From Microbacterium sp. 4R-513 (GTDB lineage Bacteria > Actinomycetota > Actinomycetes > Actinomycetales > Microbacteriaceae), in contig NZ_CP049256.1 in NCBI RefSeq assembly GCF_011046485.1, forward strand, positions 3,596,001-3,660,000: DNA of 64,000 nucleotides. The letters are read 5' to 3'. This document shows, one piece after another, positions 39,021 to 51,684 of this stretch. Within the stretch, counting starts at the first letter, position 1, and every line of letters begins with the position of its first letter. The position numbers and the translations under genes are program-made. The notes beneath the pieces are model-generated. The model was not told the DNA's origin. It did no database searches and was given only the letters and a program-made list of their open reading frames with translations.

Positions 39021-40225
39021 CCGAGGACCTCCAGTCCGGGGAGCTTCTTGCCCTCGAGGAACTCGAGGCTCGCGCCGCCGCCCGTCGAGATGTGTCCGAA
39101 GTCGTCGTCGGCGAAGCCGAGCTGACGCACGGCCGCCGCCGAGTCGCCGCCGCCCACGACGCTGAGGCCCTGGACCTCGGTGAGCGCCTGCGCGACGGCC
39201 TTCGTACCGGCGGCGAAGGGTGCCATCTCGAACACGCCCATGGGCCCGTTCCAGAAGACCGTGGTCGACGAGCGGATCGCGTCGGCGAACGCCTGCGACG
39301 TCCTGGGGCCGATGTCGAGCCCGAGCGCGTCGGGACCCACGGGGGTGTCCTCGATCTTGTCGGCGTCGGTCTCGGCGCGCTCCGCCTCGGCGGAGAACGC
39401 CGCCGCGACGATCGTGTCGACGGGGAGGATGAGCTCGACGCCCTTCTCCTCGGCCGTCGCCATGTAGCCCTTGACGGTCTCGATCTGGTCCTCTTCGAGG
39501 AGGCTCTTGCCCACCTTGTACCCCTGGGCCGCGAGGAACGTGAACATCATCCCGCCGCCCACGAGGATCTTGTCGGCGCGAGGCAGGAGGTGGGCGATGA
39601 CCCCGAGCTTGTCACTGACCTTGGATCCGCCGAGCACCACGGTGTACGGCCGCTCCGGGTTCTCGGTCAGGCGGTCGAGGACGTCGACCTCTTTTTCGAT
39701 GAGATACCCGGCTGCGGAGGGCAGGATCTCGGCGAGGTCGTACACGGATGCCTGCTTCCGATGCACCACCCCGAAGCCGTCGGAGACGAGAACATCGCCG
39801 AGCCCGGCGAGCTGCTCGGCGAACTCGCGGCGGGCCGCGTCATCCTTCGCCGTCTCACCAGGGTTGAAGCGGAGGTTCTCGATGACCGCGACGTCTCCGT
39901 CTTCGAGCGCCGCGACGGCCTCCTGCGCCGACTCGCCCACGGTGTCGCGGGCGAAGGCCACCGGCTGGCCCAGGAGCTCCGACAGGCGCTGCGCCACGGG
40001 CGCGAGGCTGTACTTCGGGTCGGGGGCGCCGTCCGGGCGCCCGAGGTGCGAGCAGACGATGACGCGGGCGCCCTGGTTGATGAGGGCGTTCAGCGTGGGG
40101 AGCGTGGCCCGCACACGGCCATCGTCCGTGATGACCTCGCCCTGAAGGGGGACGTTGAGGTCAGCACGGACGATGACACGCTTGCCGGCCAGCGAACCCA
40201 GCGAGTCGAGGGTGCGCAGAGCCAT
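39011..40225 (-). CDS. pgk: Phosphoglycerate kinase
   Basis: A 404-residue two-domain kinase. It has RADLNVPLQ near residue 21, SHLGRPDG near 64, ENLRFNPGE near 117, and the C-domain nucleotide motif [11 protein letters not shown] with [19 protein letters not shown] at the end. It generates ATP from 1,3-bisphosphoglycerate. The ATG at 40225 lies 8 nt after the gap stop. Confidence 0.97.
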   Translation of the reverse strand: MALRTLDSLGSLAGKRVIVRADLNVPLQGEVITDDGRVRATLPTLNALINQGARVIVCSHLGRPDGAPDPKYSLAPVAQRLSELLGQPVAFARDTVGESAQEAVAALEDGDVAVIENLRFNPGETAKDDAARREFAEQLAGLGDVLVSDGFGVVHRKQASVYDLAEILPSAAGYLIEKEVDVLDRLTENPERPYTVVLGGSKVSDKLGVIAHLLPRADKILVGGGMMFTFLAAQGYKVGKSLLEEDQIETVKGYMATAEEKGVELILPVDTIVAAAFSAEAERAETDADKIEDTPVGPDALGLDIGPRTSQAFADAIRSSTTVFWNGPMGVFEMAPFAAGTKAVAQALTEVQGLSVVGGGDSAAAVRQLGFADDDFGHISTGGGASLEFLEGKKLPGLEVLGWQ

Positions 40226-40233
40226 GGCGGAGA

Positions 40234-41292
<1,059 letters not shown>

Positions 41293-41312
41293 TCAGACGA
41301 GTGGACAACGGC

Positions 41313-41337
41313 GTCCCGGCGGCGCATCCGCCGGGAC
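41313..41337 (-). terminator. Probable terminator of sodA
   Basis: A perfect 10-bp GC-rich stem (41313-41322 with 41328-41337) with a 5-nt loop, 11 nt after the sodA stop. There is no T tract, so it may be an I-shaped actinobacterial terminator. Confidence 0.6.
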
Positions 41338-41348
41338 GGCCGCACTTG

Positions 41349-41975
41349 CTATGACAGTACCAGCAGGCCGGAGGTCTTCTGGCGGGCGGCGTCGAGGCGC
41401 TGCGCCACGTTCTCCCAGTTGGCGATGTTCCAGACCGCCTTGACGTAGTCGGCCTTGACGTTGAGGTAGTCGAGGTAGAAGGCGTGCTCCCACATGTCGA
41501 GCTGGAACACCGGGATCGTGCCCTGCGCCGTGTTCGACTGCTGATCGAACAGCTGCTGGATGATGAGCTGCTCGCCGATCGGGTCCCAGCTGAGGACCGC
41601 CCAGCCGGAACCCTGGATGCCGGTCGCTGCGGCCGTGAAGTGCGCCTGGAACTTCTCGAATCCGCCGAAGAACTCATCGATGGCGGCCGCGAGCTCACCC
41701 TCGGGCTGCCCGCCGCCGTCCGGCGAGAGGTTGGTCCAGAAGATCGAGTGGTTCACGTGGCCGCCGAGGTTGAACGCCAGGTCCTTCTCGAGCTTGTTGA
41801 CGTTCGCCAGGTTGCCGCTCTCACGCGCCTCCGCCAGCTGCTCCAGCGCCGTGTTGGCGCCGGTCACATACGTCTGGTGGTGCTTGTCGTGGTGCAGCTG
41901 CATGATCTTGCCGCTGATGTGGGGCTCCAGCGCGGCGTAGTCGTAAGGGAGGTCGGGCAGCGTGTACTTCGCCAT
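41349..41975 (-). CDS. sodA: Superoxide dismutase, Mn/Fe type
   Basis: A 208-residue dismutase beginning MAKYTLPDLPYDYAALEP. The metal ligands lie in LHHDKHHQTYV, HVNHSIFW, and the C-terminal DMWEHAFYLDY (Asp and His). Mn versus Fe preference cannot be told safely from the sequence. GAAGAAGAGA precedes the ATG. It is a single gene between whiA and gap with its own hairpin downstream. Confidence 0.96.
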   Translation of the reverse strand: MAKYTLPDLPYDYAALEPHISGKIMQLHHDKHHQTYVTGANTALEQLAEARESGNLANVNKLEKDLAFNLGGHVNHSIFWTNLSPDGGGQPEGELAAAIDEFFGGFEKFQAHFTAAATGIQGSGWAVLSWDPIGEQLIIQQLFDQQSNTAQGTIPVFQLDMWEHAFYLDYLNVKADYVKAVWNIANWENVAQRLDAARQKTSGLLVLS

Positions 41976-42124
41976 GGTCTCTTCTTCCTGTCGGCGCTGC
42001 GCCAGGGGATCCCCGGCGTCCAGCGAGGGTGACGAGTTCATCCTAATGAGAGGCAACGCACCGGCGGGGGGCTTGCTTCCCTGCGTGACAGGGCCTATCC
42101 GAGGCGCGGAATCCGCCCGGAGGA

Positions 42125-43102
42125 TCAGTCGGCTGCGCCCGCGGGAACGGCCGACTCGGTGCCCGGCAGCCCCTCGGCCTCGGCCTTCTTGTCGGCCATC
42201 GCCAGGAGGCGGCGGATGCGTCCCGCGACGGCATCCTTCGTGAGCGGCGGGTCGGCGTGGTGACCGAGTTCGTCGAGGCTCGCGTCGCGGTGGGCGAGGC
42301 GCAGGTCCCCCGCCTGCTTGAGGTGGTCGGGCACCTCGTCGCCGAGGATCTCGAGAGCCCGCTCCACGCGCGCACAGGCCGCAACGGCCGCCTGGGCCGA
42401 CCGACGGAGGTTGGCGTCGTCGAAGTTGACGAGACGGTTGACCCCCGCCCGCACCTCCCGACGCTGGCGCAGCTGGTCCCACTCCGCCGCCGCGCGCACA
42501 GCGCCCATGGCGGCGAGGGCCTGCCGGATGGCCTCAGCCTCGCGCACGACGACGCGCGGGACTCCACGCACTTCCCGCGCCTTGGCGGCGATGCCGAGGC
42601 GGTGCGCGGCGCCGACGAGCGCCATCGCGGCCTCGCCGGACGGGCACGAGATCTCGAGGGCCGCCGAGCGCCCGGGCTCGCTGAGCGAACCGGAGGCGAG
42701 GAACGCGCCGCGCCACACGGCGGCGAGGTCGGGGCGCGCTCCGGTCGTGAGCTTGTTCGGGAGTCCGCGCACCGGGCGGCGGCGCTGGTCCAGGAGGCCG
42801 GTCTGGCGGGCGAGCGTCTCACCGCCCTCGATGACGCGGACGGCATAGTGGCTGCCGCCCCGGCCGCCCGATCCCTGCACGTGCACGAGCTCCGGCCGCA
42901 CGCCGTAGATCTCGACGAGGTCGCGCGCCACGCGCCGGGCGAGGACGTCGGAGTCGAGCTCGGCCTCGACCGCCACGCGGTTCGCGATCGAGTGCAGGCC
43001 GCCCGAGAACCTCAGCAGCGACGTGAGCTCTGCGACGCGGGCGGTGGGCCTCGGGTCGCGGACTGCGGTGAGCTCGGCTTTGACGTCGGCGGTCAGCGAC
43101 AC
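42125..43102 (-). CDS. whiA: DNA-binding regulator WhiA
   Basis: A 325-residue protein with an N-terminal LAGLIDADG-like domain (catalytically inactive in this family) and a C-terminal helix-turn-helix with [32 protein letters not shown]. In Streptomyces WhiA controls sporulation septation; in non-sporulating relatives it affects cell division. The GTG at 43102 follows GGAG by 4 nt. It comes directly after rapZ; the yvcK gene that usually lies between them is missing. Confidence 0.95.
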   Translation of the reverse strand: MSLTADVKAELTAVRDPRPTARVAELTSLLRFSGGLHSIANRVAVEAELDSDVLARRVARDLVEIYGVRPELVHVQGSGGRGGSHYAVRVIEGGETLARQTGLLDQRRRPVRGLPNKLTTGARPDLAAVWRGAFLASGSLSEPGRSAALEISCPSGEAAMALVGAAHRLGIAAKAREVRGVPRVVVREAEAIRQALAAMGAVRAAAEWDQLRQRREVRAGVNRLVNFDDANLRRSAQAAVAACARVERALEILGDEVPDHLKQAGDLRLAHRDASLDELGHHADPPLTKDAVAGRIRRLLAMADKKAEAEGLPGTESAVPAGAAD

Positions 43103-43143
43103 AGGACTCCTCGCGGTGCGGGTTTCAGGAACGAGGGTCTAGC

Positions 43144-44025
43144 CTACTCGCGGCCGAGGTCGCGATGCTTGACGCGGACGGCCACACCGGGCACCTGACC
43201 GAGCCGCGCGGCGAGCTCGTTGGCCATCACGACGGAGCGGTGCTTGCCGCCCGTGCAGCCGATCGCGACGACGGAATGCCGCTTGTTCTCGCGCTGGTAG
43301 CCCTCGAGCACCGGGAGGAGCGCGGTGGTGTAGGCGTCGATGAACTCGGTCGCGCCCTCCTGCCCCAGGACGTACTCGCGCACGGCGTCGTCCTCGCCCG
43401 TGTAGGGCCGCAGGCTCTCGTCCCAGAAGGGGTTCGGAAGGAAGCGCATGTCCGCGACGAGATCGGCATCCGGCGGCAGGCCGTACTTGAAGCCGAAGCT
43501 CTGGATCGTCACCGTGTGCTTCGCCTCCCCCTCCTGCGCGAAGAGGTCGACGATCTGGGTCGCCAGCTGGTGGATGTTGTAGTTCGACGTGTCGACGATG
43601 AGGTCGGCGCTCTCACGGACGCGGGCCAAGGCATCCCGCTCCCGGCGGATGCCGTCGAGGATCGTGCCGTCACCCTGCAGCGGATGCGGCCGGCGCACCG
43701 ACTCGAAGCGGCGCACGAGGACGTCGTCCGAGGCATCCAGGAACAGGACGCGAAGGTGCTGTCGCGCTTCGCGCAGCGCACGAGTGACCTCGGGGAGCTC
43801 GCGGAAGAGATCGCGTCCGCGGACGTCCACGACGACCGCTACCCGCGGCAGCGCGCCGCCGGCCAGTCCCGACAGGTCGAGCAGCGGCTTGAGCATCTGC
43901 GGCGGGAGGTTGTCGACGACGTACCAGCCGAGGTCCTCGAGCGCGTCGGCCGCGGTCGACCTGCCGGCGCCGGACATGCCCGTGACGATCAGGACTTCCC
44001 CTGCGTCCTGCTGCTCCTCCGGCAT
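43144..44025 (-). CDS. rapZ: RNase adapter/nucleotide-binding protein RapZ (YvcJ family)
   Basis: A 293-residue P-loop protein with Walker A GMSGAGRS (residues 16-23), DNLPPQML, and the C-terminal metabolite-binding domain holding [18 protein letters not shown]. In E. coli RapZ senses glucosamine-6-phosphate; in Gram-positives its partner is less clear. The ATG at 44025 is chosen; an in-frame GTG at 44031 is the alternative. It sits between uvrC and whiA, the conserved order. Confidence 0.93.
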   Translation of the reverse strand: MPEEQQDAGEVLIVTGMSGAGRSTAADALEDLGWYVVDNLPPQMLKPLLDLSGLAGGALPRVAVVVDVRGRDLFRELPEVTRALREARQHLRVLFLDASDDVLVRRFESVRRPHPLQGDGTILDGIRRERDALARVRESADLIVDTSNYNIHQLATQIVDLFAQEGEAKHTVTIQSFGFKYGLPPDADLVADMRFLPNPFWDESLRPYTGEDDAVREYVLGQEGATEFIDAYTTALLPVLEGYQRENKRHSVVAIGCTGGKHRSVVMANELAARLGQVPGVAVRVKHRDLGRE

Positions 44026-44089
44026 GACCACCCCCGTCGTCCCGTTCAGCCTATCGACTCCTCCCGGCGGCGGGTGGACCGCGCAGAGC

Positions 44090-46057
44090 TCACGAGTCCG
44101 CGAGATGGGAGTGGATGGATGCCGCGAGCTTGGGACCGACGCCCGGAAGCTCTTCGATCTGCTCGGTCGTGGCGCGCTTCAGCGCCGCGACCGAGCCGAA
44201 GTGGCGGAGCAGCGCCCGGATGCGGGCCTCGCCGAGCCCGGGGATCTCGGCGAGCACGCTCTGGATGTCGCGCCGCCGGCGCTTGCGCTGGTGCGTGATG
44301 GCGAACCGGTGCGCCTCGTCGCGGAGTCGCTGGAGCAGATACAGCGCCTCGCTCGTGCGCGGGAGGATGACGGGGTAGTCCTCCCCCGGCAGCCAGACCT
44401 CCTCGAGGCGCTTCGCGATGCCGCACAGGGCGATCTCCTCGTGCCCCGCGTCGCGCAGCGCGCGGGCTGCGGCCTCGACCTGCGGCTTGCCGCCGTCCAC
44501 GACGAGGAGCTGCGGGCGATACGCGAAGCGCGGACGGCGGCGCTCGGTCACGAAGTCCTCGTCGGCGCTGAGGGCCGTGGCCGCGGCATCCGTCGTCGAC
44601 GCGATCGCCGTCTCGGCGCCCGGACCGATCCCGCGGTCGGTCGAGAGGTCGTCTCCGCGATCGACGTAGGCGAGGCGCCGTGTGAGCACCTGGTAGAGCG
44701 AGTCGGTGTCGTCGGTCGTCTCATCGACCTTGAAGGAGCGGTACTGGTCCTTGCGCGGCAGGCCGTCCTCGAAGACGACCATCGAGGCGACCACGTTGGT
44801 GCCGCCGAGGTGCGAGACGTCGAAGCACTCGATGCGCAGCGGCGCCTCCGCCAGATCGAGCGCCTCCTGCAGGTCGGTGAGAGCCTGCGTGCGGGCGACG
44901 TAGTCGCTCGTGCGACGGGTCTTGTGGAGCATGAGCGCCTGCTGCGCGTTGAGGGTGGCCGTCCTCATGAGCTCGGCCTTGCGCCCGCGCTGTGCGACCT
45001 GGATCGACACGTTGCGGCCGCGGCGCTCGCGCAGCCACTCTTCGAGATCGGCCGCGTCCTCTGGCAGCGCCGGCACGAGCACCTGCTTCGGGATGTCGGC
45101 CTCCGCGGCTCCCCCGTAGGTGCGCTGCAGCACCTGGTCGACCAGATCGGCGCCCGTGATGTCGAGCTCCTTCTCGATCGTCGTGGCGCGCACGCCGCGC
45201 ACGCGCCCGCCGCGGATCACGAAGTGCTGGACGTTCGCCGCCAGCTCGTCCTCGGCGATGCCGAACAGGTCGGCGTCGGTGTCGGGCGAGAGCACGAGGG
45301 CGCTCTTGTTCAGCACCGCGTCGATCGCCTGGAGCTTGTCGCGGTAGACGGCGGCGGACTCGTAGTCCATGGCGGCGGATGCCTCGCGCATCCGCGCGGT
45401 GAGCTCCCGCGTGAAGCGCTGATCGCCGCCCGACATGAACGCGACGAAGTCCTCGACGATCGCGCGATGCTCCTCGATCGTGACCTTCATCGAGCACGGA
45501 CCGCCGCAGCGGCCGATCTGTCCCGGGAAGCACGGACGTCCGGTCGACATGGCCTTCTTGTACGACGAGTCGCTGCACGTCCGGATCGGGAAGACCTTGA
45601 TCATCAGATCGATCGTGTCGTGGACAGCCCAGACCTTCGGATACGGGCCGAAGTACTTCGCACCCTTGATGCGGCGGTTGCGCGTCACGATGACCCGGGG
45701 CGCCTCGTCGGCGAGCGTGATCGCCATGAAGGGGTAGGACTTGTCGTCCTTGTAGCGGACGTTGAAGGGCGGGTCGAACTCCTTGATCCACTGGTACTCG
45801 AGCTGCAGCGAGTCGACATCGGTCGCGACGACGGTCCATTCGACGGATGCCGCGGTCGTCACCATCCGCCGCGTCCGCTCGTGGAGGGTGTGCAGCGGGG
45901 CGAAGTAGTTCGACAGCCGGGCCCGGAGGTTCTTCGCCTTGCCGACGTAGAGAACCCGGCCGTCGGCGTCGCGGAACCGGTAGACCCCGGGATTGGTCGG
46001 GATCTCCCCGGGCCTCGGCTTGTACGCGACGGTCGGAGTGCGGGTGGTGGCGCCCAT
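44090..46057 (-). CDS. uvrC: Excinuclease ABC subunit C
   Basis: A 655-residue UvrC. The N-terminal GIY-YIG nuclease domain contains [20 protein letters not shown], a central Cys cluster and UVR motif follow, then the RNase H-like endonuclease domain with [20 protein letters not shown], and C-terminal helix-hairpin-helix repeats ([25 protein letters not shown]). It makes both incisions in nucleotide excision repair. It lies 5 nt after uvrA and so belongs to its transcription unit. Confidence 0.97.
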   Translation of the reverse strand: MGATTRTPTVAYKPRPGEIPTNPGVYRFRDADGRVLYVGKAKNLRARLSNYFAPLHTLHERTRRMVTTAASVEWTVVATDVDSLQLEYQWIKEFDPPFNVRYKDDKSYPFMAITLADEAPRVIVTRNRRIKGAKYFGPYPKVWAVHDTIDLMIKVFPIRTCSDSSYKKAMSTGRPCFPGQIGRCGGPCSMKVTIEEHRAIVEDFVAFMSGGDQRFTRELTARMREASAAMDYESAAVYRDKLQAIDAVLNKSALVLSPDTDADLFGIAEDELAANVQHFVIRGGRVRGVRATTIEKELDITGADLVDQVLQRTYGGAAEADIPKQVLVPALPEDAADLEEWLRERRGRNVSIQVAQRGRKAELMRTATLNAQQALMLHKTRRTSDYVARTQALTDLQEALDLAEAPLRIECFDVSHLGGTNVVASMVVFEDGLPRKDQYRSFKVDETTDDTDSLYQVLTRRLAYVDRGDDLSTDRGIGPGAETAIASTTDAAATALSADEDFVTERRRPRFAYRPQLLVVDGGKPQVEAAARALRDAGHEEIALCGIAKRLEEVWLPGEDYPVILPRTSEALYLLQRLRDEAHRFAITHQRKRRRRDIQSVLAEIPGLGEARIRALLRHFGSVAALKRATTEQIEELPGVGPKLAASIHSHLADS

Positions 46058-46062
46058 CCCGC

Positions 46063-49005
46063 TCAGCCGGCCTTGCGCGCGACCGTCTCGTCGGCCGACG
46101 CGATCCCGAGCACCTCCGCGAGGAAGGCGCCCGTGTGGCTCGCCTCGACCCGCGCGACCTGCTCGGGCGTGCCCGTCGCGATGATCTCACCGCCGCCCGA
46201 GCCGCCCTCCGGACCGAGGTCGATAATCCAGTCCGCCGACTTGATGACGTCGAGGTTGTGCTCGATCACGATGACCGTGTTGCCCTTGTCGACGAGGCCG
46301 TTCAGCACCTCGAGCAGTCGCCGCACGTCTTCGAAGTGAAGGCCTGTCGTCGGCTCGTCGAGGACGTAGATCGAGCGGCCGTTCGACCGGCGCTGCAGCT
46401 CCGTCGCGAGCTTGACGCGCTGCGCCTCGCCGCCCGAGAGCGTCGTCGCCGACTGGCCTAGCCGGACATAGCCGAGGCCCACGTCGACGAGCGTCTGCAG
46501 GTAGCGATGGATCGCCTGGATCGGCTCGAAGAACACCGCCGCCTCGGCGATCGGCATCTCGAGCACCTCGGCGATGTTCTTGCCCTTGTAGTGCACGGCC
46601 AGGGTGTCGCGGTTGTACCGCTTGCCGTGGCAGACCTCGCAGTCGACATAGACGTCGGGCAGGAAGTTCATCTCGATCTTGATCGTGCCGTCGCCCGAAC
46701 ACGCCTCGCAGCGCCCGCCCTTGACGTTGAAGCTGAAGCGCCCGGGCTGGTAGCCCCGCACCTTCGCTTCGGGGGTCTCGCTGAAGAGCGTGCGGATGCG
46801 GTCGAAGACGCCCGTGTAGGTCGCGGGGTTCGACCGCGGCGTGCGGCCGATCGGGCCCTGGTCGACGTGCACGACCTTGTCGAGGTCGTCCGTGCCCGTC
46901 ACCCGCGTGTGCTTGCCCGCGACCCGGCGAGCGCCGTTGAGGCGCGACGCCAGCACCTCGTAGAGGATGTCGTTGACGAGCGACGACTTGCCCGAGCCGC
47001 TCACGCCCGTGACGGCCGTCAGCACGCCGAGCGGGAAGTCGACCGTGACGTTCTTGAGGTTGTTCTCGCGCGCGCCGACCACTGTGATCTGCCGGCGCTT
47101 GTCGAGCTTGCGCCGCTTCTTCGGCGTCGGGATCTCGCGACGGCCCGCGAGGTAGTCGGCGGTGATCGACGTGCGGTCCTCGAGGAGCGAGGCGAGCGGA
47201 CCGGAGTGCACGACCTCTCCCCCGTCGACGCCCGCGCGCGGGCCGATGTCGACGACCCAGTCGGCGGCGTGGATCGTCTCCTCGTCGTGCTCGACGACGA
47301 TGAGCGTGTTCCCGAGGTCGCGGAGCTTGATGAGCGTCTCGATGAGGCGCCGATTGTCGCGCTGGTGCAGGCCGATCGACGGCTCGTCGAGGACGTAGAG
47401 CACACCCGTGAGCCCCGAGCCGATCTGGGTCGCGAGACGGATGCGCTGCGCCTCGCCGCCCGAGAGGGAACCCGCGGAACGGCTGAGGTTGAGGTAGTTG
47501 AGGCCCACCTGGATGAGGAACTCGAGCCGCAGGCGGATCTCGCGCAGCACCTGCGCCGCGATGATCGCCTCGCGCTGCGTGAGCTCGAGCTTCGCGAAGA
47601 ACTGCTGTGCGTCGGCGAGGCTCAGGCGCGAGGCATCCGCGATCGAGTGCCCGTGCACGAGCACGGCGAGCACCTCGGGCTTGAGGCGGTCGCCGTTGCA
47701 GACCGGGCACGGCACTTCGCGGAGGTAGTCCGCCCAGCGCTGGCGCTGCGTGTCGGACTCGGCCTGCATGTACTGCCGCTCGATATAGGGCACGACGCCC
47801 TCGAACCCCGAGGAGTACCGCATCTCGCGCCCGTACCGGTTCTTCCAGCGGACGGTCACCTTGTAGTTCTCGCCGCGGAGCACGGCGTCCTTCACGACCT
47901 CGGGGAGCCGCTTCCACGGCGTGTCGAGGGAGAAGTGGAGATCGTTCGCGAGCCCCTCGAGAAGGCGCTCGTAGTACTGGAAGAGCCCCTTGCCCTGGGT
48001 CGTCCACGGAATGAGGACGCCCTCGCGGATCGAGAGATCCTCGTCGCCGAGCATGAGCTCGACGTCGACGGACATGCGGGTTCCCAGCCCCGAGCAGGCC
48101 GGGCACGCGCCGAACGGGGCGTTGAACGAGAATGTCCGCGGCTCGATCTCGGTGAGCTGAAGGGGGTGACCGTTGGGGCACGCCAGCTTCTCGGAGAAGC
48201 TCTGCCACGCGGCATCCCCCTCCTCGTCGACGAAGTTGACCTGCATGACGCCGGCAGCGAGCCCCAGCGCCGTCTCGACGGAGTCGGTCACGCGCGCGAG
48301 GATGTCGTCGCTCGCGACGAGTCGGTCGACGACGACCGCGATGTCGTGCTTGTAGCTCTTCTTGAGGACCGGCGGCTCGGCCAGCTGGATGAGCTCGCCG
48401 TCGACGATCGCGCGGGCGTAGCCCTTCGCTCCGAGCTCGCGGAAGAGGTCGACGAACTCGCCCTTCTTCTGCGTGACGACCGGTGCGACGATCTGGTACC
48501 GGGTGCGCTCGGGCAGCTCCATGAGCTGATCGGCGATCTGCTGGACGGTCTGGCGCTGGATGACCTCGCCGCACTCGGGACAGTGCGGGACGCCGATGCG
48601 GGCCCAGAGCAGACGCATGTAGTCGTGGATCTCAGTGATCGTGCCCACGGTCGAGCGCGGGTTGCGGTTCGTCGACTTCTGGTCGATCGACACGGCGGGG
48701 CTGAGGCCCTCGATGAAGTCGACGTCGGGGCGGTCCACCTGGCCGAGGAACTGGCGGGCGTACGCGCTCAGCGACTCGACGTACCGGCGCTGGCCCTCGG
48801 CGAAGATCGTGTCGAACGCGAGGCTCGACTTGCCGGACCCCGAGAGGCCCGTGAAGACGACCAGCGAATCGCGAGGGATGTCGAGGTCGACGTCCTTCAG
48901 GTTGTGCACCCGCGCTCCGCGGACACTCAACTGCCCGGTCGAGCCGGGCTTCACGGCTGGGTTCGGGCTGCTGTTTGCGGGCGCGACGACAGGGACGATG
49001 GGCAC
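46063..49005 (-). CDS. uvrA: Excinuclease ABC subunit A
   Basis: A 980-residue damage sensor with two ABC modules. It has GLSGSGKSS in the first cassette, HCPECGEVI zinc cysteines in the insertion, [10 protein letters not shown] in the second cassette, [19 protein letters not shown] for the second zinc module, and two [10 protein letters not shown] signatures. The start is the GTG at 49005. A TACACT -10 lies 6 nt upstream in a PafBC-type promoter, so translation is probably leaderless. uvrC follows in the same unit. Confidence 0.97.
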   Translation of the reverse strand: MPIVPVVAPANSSPNPAVKPGSTGQLSVRGARVHNLKDVDLDIPRDSLVVFTGLSGSGKSSLAFDTIFAEGQRRYVESLSAYARQFLGQVDRPDVDFIEGLSPAVSIDQKSTNRNPRSTVGTITEIHDYMRLLWARIGVPHCPECGEVIQRQTVQQIADQLMELPERTRYQIVAPVVTQKKGEFVDLFRELGAKGYARAIVDGELIQLAEPPVLKKSYKHDIAVVVDRLVASDDILARVTDSVETALGLAAGVMQVNFVDEEGDAAWQSFSEKLACPNGHPLQLTEIEPRTFSFNAPFGACPACSGLGTRMSVDVELMLGDEDLSIREGVLIPWTTQGKGLFQYYERLLEGLANDLHFSLDTPWKRLPEVVKDAVLRGENYKVTVRWKNRYGREMRYSSGFEGVVPYIERQYMQAESDTQRQRWADYLREVPCPVCNGDRLKPEVLAVLVHGHSIADASRLSLADAQQFFAKLELTQREAIIAAQVLREIRLRLEFLIQVGLNYLNLSRSAGSLSGGEAQRIRLATQIGSGLTGVLYVLDEPSIGLHQRDNRRLIETLIKLRDLGNTLIVVEHDEETIHAADWVVDIGPRAGVDGGEVVHSGPLASLLEDRTSITADYLAGRREIPTPKKRRKLDKRRQITVVGARENNLKNVTVDFPLGVLTAVTGVSGSGKSSLVNDILYEVLASRLNGARRVAGKHTRVTGTDDLDKVVHVDQGPIGRTPRSNPATYTGVFDRIRTLFSETPEAKVRGYQPGRFSFNVKGGRCEACSGDGTIKIEMNFLPDVYVDCEVCHGKRYNRDTLAVHYKGKNIAEVLEMPIAEAAVFFEPIQAIHRYLQTLVDVGLGYVRLGQSATTLSGGEAQRVKLATELQRRSNGRSIYVLDEPTTGLHFEDVRRLLEVLNGLVDKGNTVIVIEHNLDVIKSADWIIDLGPEGGSGGGEIIATGTPEQVARVEASHTGAFLAEVLGIASADETVARKAG

Positions 49006-49011
49006 CCGTCA

Positions 49012-49034
49012 AGTGTAGGCGGGGCCTCCGACAC
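49012..49034 (-). promoter_or_regulatory. RecA-independent DNA-damage (PafBC-type) promoter of uvrA
   Basis: The minus strand reads GTGTCGGAG, then eight bases (GCCCCGCC), then TACACT, matching the mycobacterial pattern tTGTCRgtg-N8-TAnnnT. Six bases separate the hexamer from the GTG start. The core is identical to that before uvrB. Confidence 0.85.
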
Positions 49035-49038
49035 CGGG
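49016..49038. repeat. 23-bp sequence shared by the uvrA and uvrB promoters (copy 1)
   Basis: The 23 bases here are identical to 54557-54579. They span the -35 half and spacer of both promoters and extend 4 nt beyond the motif, which is more identity than the motif alone requires. Confidence 0.9.
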
Positions 49039-49082
49039 CTGGGAGAGCCGTTCGCCCGTCGCGAAGGGCGGGCGGGAATAGC

Positions 49083-49116
49083 GGATGCCGCGGGGCTCAG
49101 CGGCCCCGCGGCATCC
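49083..49116 (-). terminator. Terminator downstream of the 5'-nucleotidase gene
   Basis: A 14-bp stem (49083-49096 with 49103-49116) built from GGATGCCGCGGGGC and its complement, beginning 21 nt after the stop at 49137. Confidence 0.8.
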
Positions 49117-49136
49117 ATTGTGCTGTCAGCCTCGCG

Positions 49137-51542
49137 TCAGAGGACGAGCAGCGGCACCTTCGGCGCCTGCGACGGCTTGACGGTGTCGCTGCCGCTGTAG
49201 GACGCCCACAGCAGGTGCACGCCCTTGCTGAGCTTGGGCAGCTTGACCTTGACGCGACCCTCGTCGTCCGCGGTGAGCGCGACCGTCGTGATGAGCGTCG
49301 AGCCGTCGTAGATCGACACCTCGCCGGTCGGGACGACGCCGTCCTCGGCCCACACACGGACCGTGTACTGCACCGCGCCGTTCGCCTTCGTGACGATCTT
49401 GTTCGGCCAGCCGACCGTCGTGGAGTCGGCACGATCGAACGTCGTGAGGGGCACGACGATCGAGGTTCCCGTGCTGGCACCCGTGAGCGTCAGCTGCGTC
49501 GCACCGACCGGAGCGTCGGCCGGGAGCGTCACGGACACCGACGTCATGCCGTAGTCGTCGTACGGCGCCGTGCCGATCGCGTTGTCGAGCGGGAAGCTGC
49601 CGAGCACTCGATCGCCGAGCGAGACGACGACCGACTGGTCCTTCACATCCACGGCCGTGGACATCGACCACGACTTGACGTCGAACTTCACCGTCGAGCC
49701 GAGCTCGTACTGAGCGGGCGCGTCGGCCGGGAACTGCACCTGCACGGCGTGCTGCGCGTAGTCCACCGGGAGCGGCGTCGTCGCGGCGAAGGTCGCCATG
49801 TAGTCCACCATCGCGGCGAGATCGATCTTGCCCGTGTCGCGCTTGGCGGTGCCCTTGGCGAGCTCGCGGAAGTTGTCGCCGCCCGTCGAGAGGAACGAGT
49901 TCACGGTGACCGAGTAGGTCGCCGCGAGATCGATCGGCTCGTCGTTCAGCCACATGCCCGTGATCGTGCCCTTGGGCGCGACGACCGGCTCCAGCGACTC
50001 GTCCTTCGGCGTCGCAGGGTCGTCCTGCTGCGCCTCGGTCACGATCTGCTGCGAATAGGTGTACTCGAAGCCGTCAGAGACGCCGAGACGCAGGAACGGC
50101 CGCGTGGGAACGCCGTTGTAGATCGTCCGCTGCCACTGCTGCTCGAGCACCGTCTTGATCTGCGCACCGGTGAGCTGGAGGTTCACGAGCGTGTTGGCGA
50201 ACGGCTGGACGACAGCCGCCTGCTTGTACGTCAGCGTGCGCGGGTACGATCCGTTCCCCGGATCGGTGCCCGTCATGTCCGCGCGAAGACCGCCCGGGTT
50301 CATGAAGGCGATCTGTGCGGCACCGGACTCCGGCTGTTCGGTGGCCCAGCGCTGCACCTCGGCGACGAGGTTGCCCAGCGTCGACTCGCCACCGCGGTTC
50401 TCGATCGGAAGTCCGGTCTTGGGGTCGACCGAGCTCAGCTGTGCGCGGTTGAACGCTCCGGCGATCTGCCCCAGCGGCTGCGCCCCGAGGACGTCCGCCT
50501 GCGACTTGGCCGCGGCGACGATCGACGCGACACCCGCGTCCGCGGGGTAGCCGGCGAGGGCGAGCACGTTCTGGGACTTGGCCGTCACATTGCCGGCTGC
50601 GTCCACCGTGTAGATCAGCTGGTTGAGGTTGGTGCCGTACTGGCCGGCCGACACGACGGGACGGTCCGTGACCGCTCGGTTCTCCGCGGCCCACTGCGCG
50701 ACCGGGAACGAGCAGTTGTACTGGAGGTGCGTGTGTCCGGAGACGATCGCGTCGACGTCGGGCGAGATGCCGTTGATGATGTCGGCCCACTTGCCCGAGT
50801 CATCCATCGTCGCGCAGTCCGTCGAGGGAGCACCCTCGTGAACGAGCATCACGACGAGGTCGGCGCCGTTGGCGACGAGATCGGCCGCCTCGGTGTTCAC
50901 CGAGCTGACGATGCCCTTGACGTCGATGTCGGCGATGCCGCCGGGGCTCACGAGCGACGGAAGCTCCTCGGTCACCGCGCCGACGAAGCCGACCTCGACA
51001 TCGCCGAAGTCCTTGATCCAGGTGGCCGGGACGGCGTCGTCGCCGGTCGCCTTCATCTTGAGGTTCGCGGCAAGGTACTGCCACTGCGCCCCGCCGTAGG
51101 GGTTCGTTACGGCGTCGTAGGGGGCCATCACGCGGTTGACGAGGTCGTTGTAGCCCTGATCGAGCTCGTGGTTGCCCACGGCCGAGACTTCGAGGCCCGC
51201 CGCGTTGAGCGCGTCGATCGTCGGCTTGTCGTGCTGGATGAACGACTCGAAGGTCGATGCCCCGATCAGGTCGCCGGCCGCGGCGAACACCGTGTTCGGG
51301 TTGGCGGCGCGCAGCTGCTTCACGGCTCCCGCGAGCTTCGCGGCACCGGCCTGGGCACCCTCGTCGAGGATGCGACCGTGGAAGTCGTTGGTCGCGAGGA
51401 TCTGGATCTGGGTGTCCGCAGCGTGGGCCGCGGGGGCGACGAGGACGCTCGCGCCGAGCGCGACCGCCGTGGTGAGTGCTCCGACCGCAAGTCTGCGGAT
51501 GCGTGGTGCTGAAGCGTGGTCTGGGTGTGACCGAACTCGCAT
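49137..51542 (-). CDS. Secreted bifunctional UDP-sugar hydrolase / 5'-nucleotidase
   Basis: An 801-residue exported protein. The signal peptide covers about residues 1-41 (ending AAHAADT). The metallophosphatase domain has ATNDFHGR, AAGDLIGAS, VGNHELD and SGHTHLQYN, the metal-binding set. The 5'-nucleotidase C-terminal domain follows with NPGGLRADMTG and NSFLSTGGDNF. The last 150 residues are Ig-like beta domains. There is no LPXTG anchor; the chain simply ends PLLVL. It hydrolyses extracellular nucleotides for phosphate and nucleoside supply. The ATG at 51542 is preceded by GAGGAAA. Confidence 0.92.
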   Translation of the reverse strand: MRVRSHPDHASAPRIRRLAVGALTTAVALGASVLVAPAAHAADTQIQILATNDFHGRILDEGAQAGAAKLAGAVKQLRAANPNTVFAAAGDLIGASTFESFIQHDKPTIDALNAAGLEVSAVGNHELDQGYNDLVNRVMAPYDAVTNPYGGAQWQYLAANLKMKATGDDAVPATWIKDFGDVEVGFVGAVTEELPSLVSPGGIADIDVKGIVSSVNTEAADLVANGADLVVMLVHEGAPSTDCATMDDSGKWADIINGISPDVDAIVSGHTHLQYNCSFPVAQWAAENRAVTDRPVVSAGQYGTNLNQLIYTVDAAGNVTAKSQNVLALAGYPADAGVASIVAAAKSQADVLGAQPLGQIAGAFNRAQLSSVDPKTGLPIENRGGESTLGNLVAEVQRWATEQPESGAAQIAFMNPGGLRADMTGTDPGNGSYPRTLTYKQAAVVQPFANTLVNLQLTGAQIKTVLEQQWQRTIYNGVPTRPFLRLGVSDGFEYTYSQQIVTEAQQDDPATPKDESLEPVVAPKGTITGMWLNDEPIDLAATYSVTVNSFLSTGGDNFRELAKGTAKRDTGKIDLAAMVDYMATFAATTPLPVDYAQHAVQVQFPADAPAQYELGSTVKFDVKSWSMSTAVDVKDQSVVVSLGDRVLGSFPLDNAIGTAPYDDYGMTSVSVTLPADAPVGATQLTLTGASTGTSIVVPLTTFDRADSTTVGWPNKIVTKANGAVQYTVRVWAEDGVVPTGEVSIYDGSTLITTVALTADDEGRVKVKLPKLSKGVHLLWASYSGSDTVKPSQAPKVPLLVL

Positions 51543-51684
51543 GTGTTTTCCTCTTCGTGGGCCGACGGGACGGTGTCTCGGGCACTGCCGTTCGGGCGCG
51601 CCGACGCACCATTAAGAAAGCCTAAGAACTTCCTGGGAGTTCGTATAGGAGAACGGCGAAAATGAGGAGGAGTTCACCGGATCG

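Noticed and set aside
46063..49005. LexA (SOS) control of uvrA and uvrB
   Set aside because: No GAAC-N4-GTTC-type box is visible near either start, while the PafBC-type pattern is clear at both.
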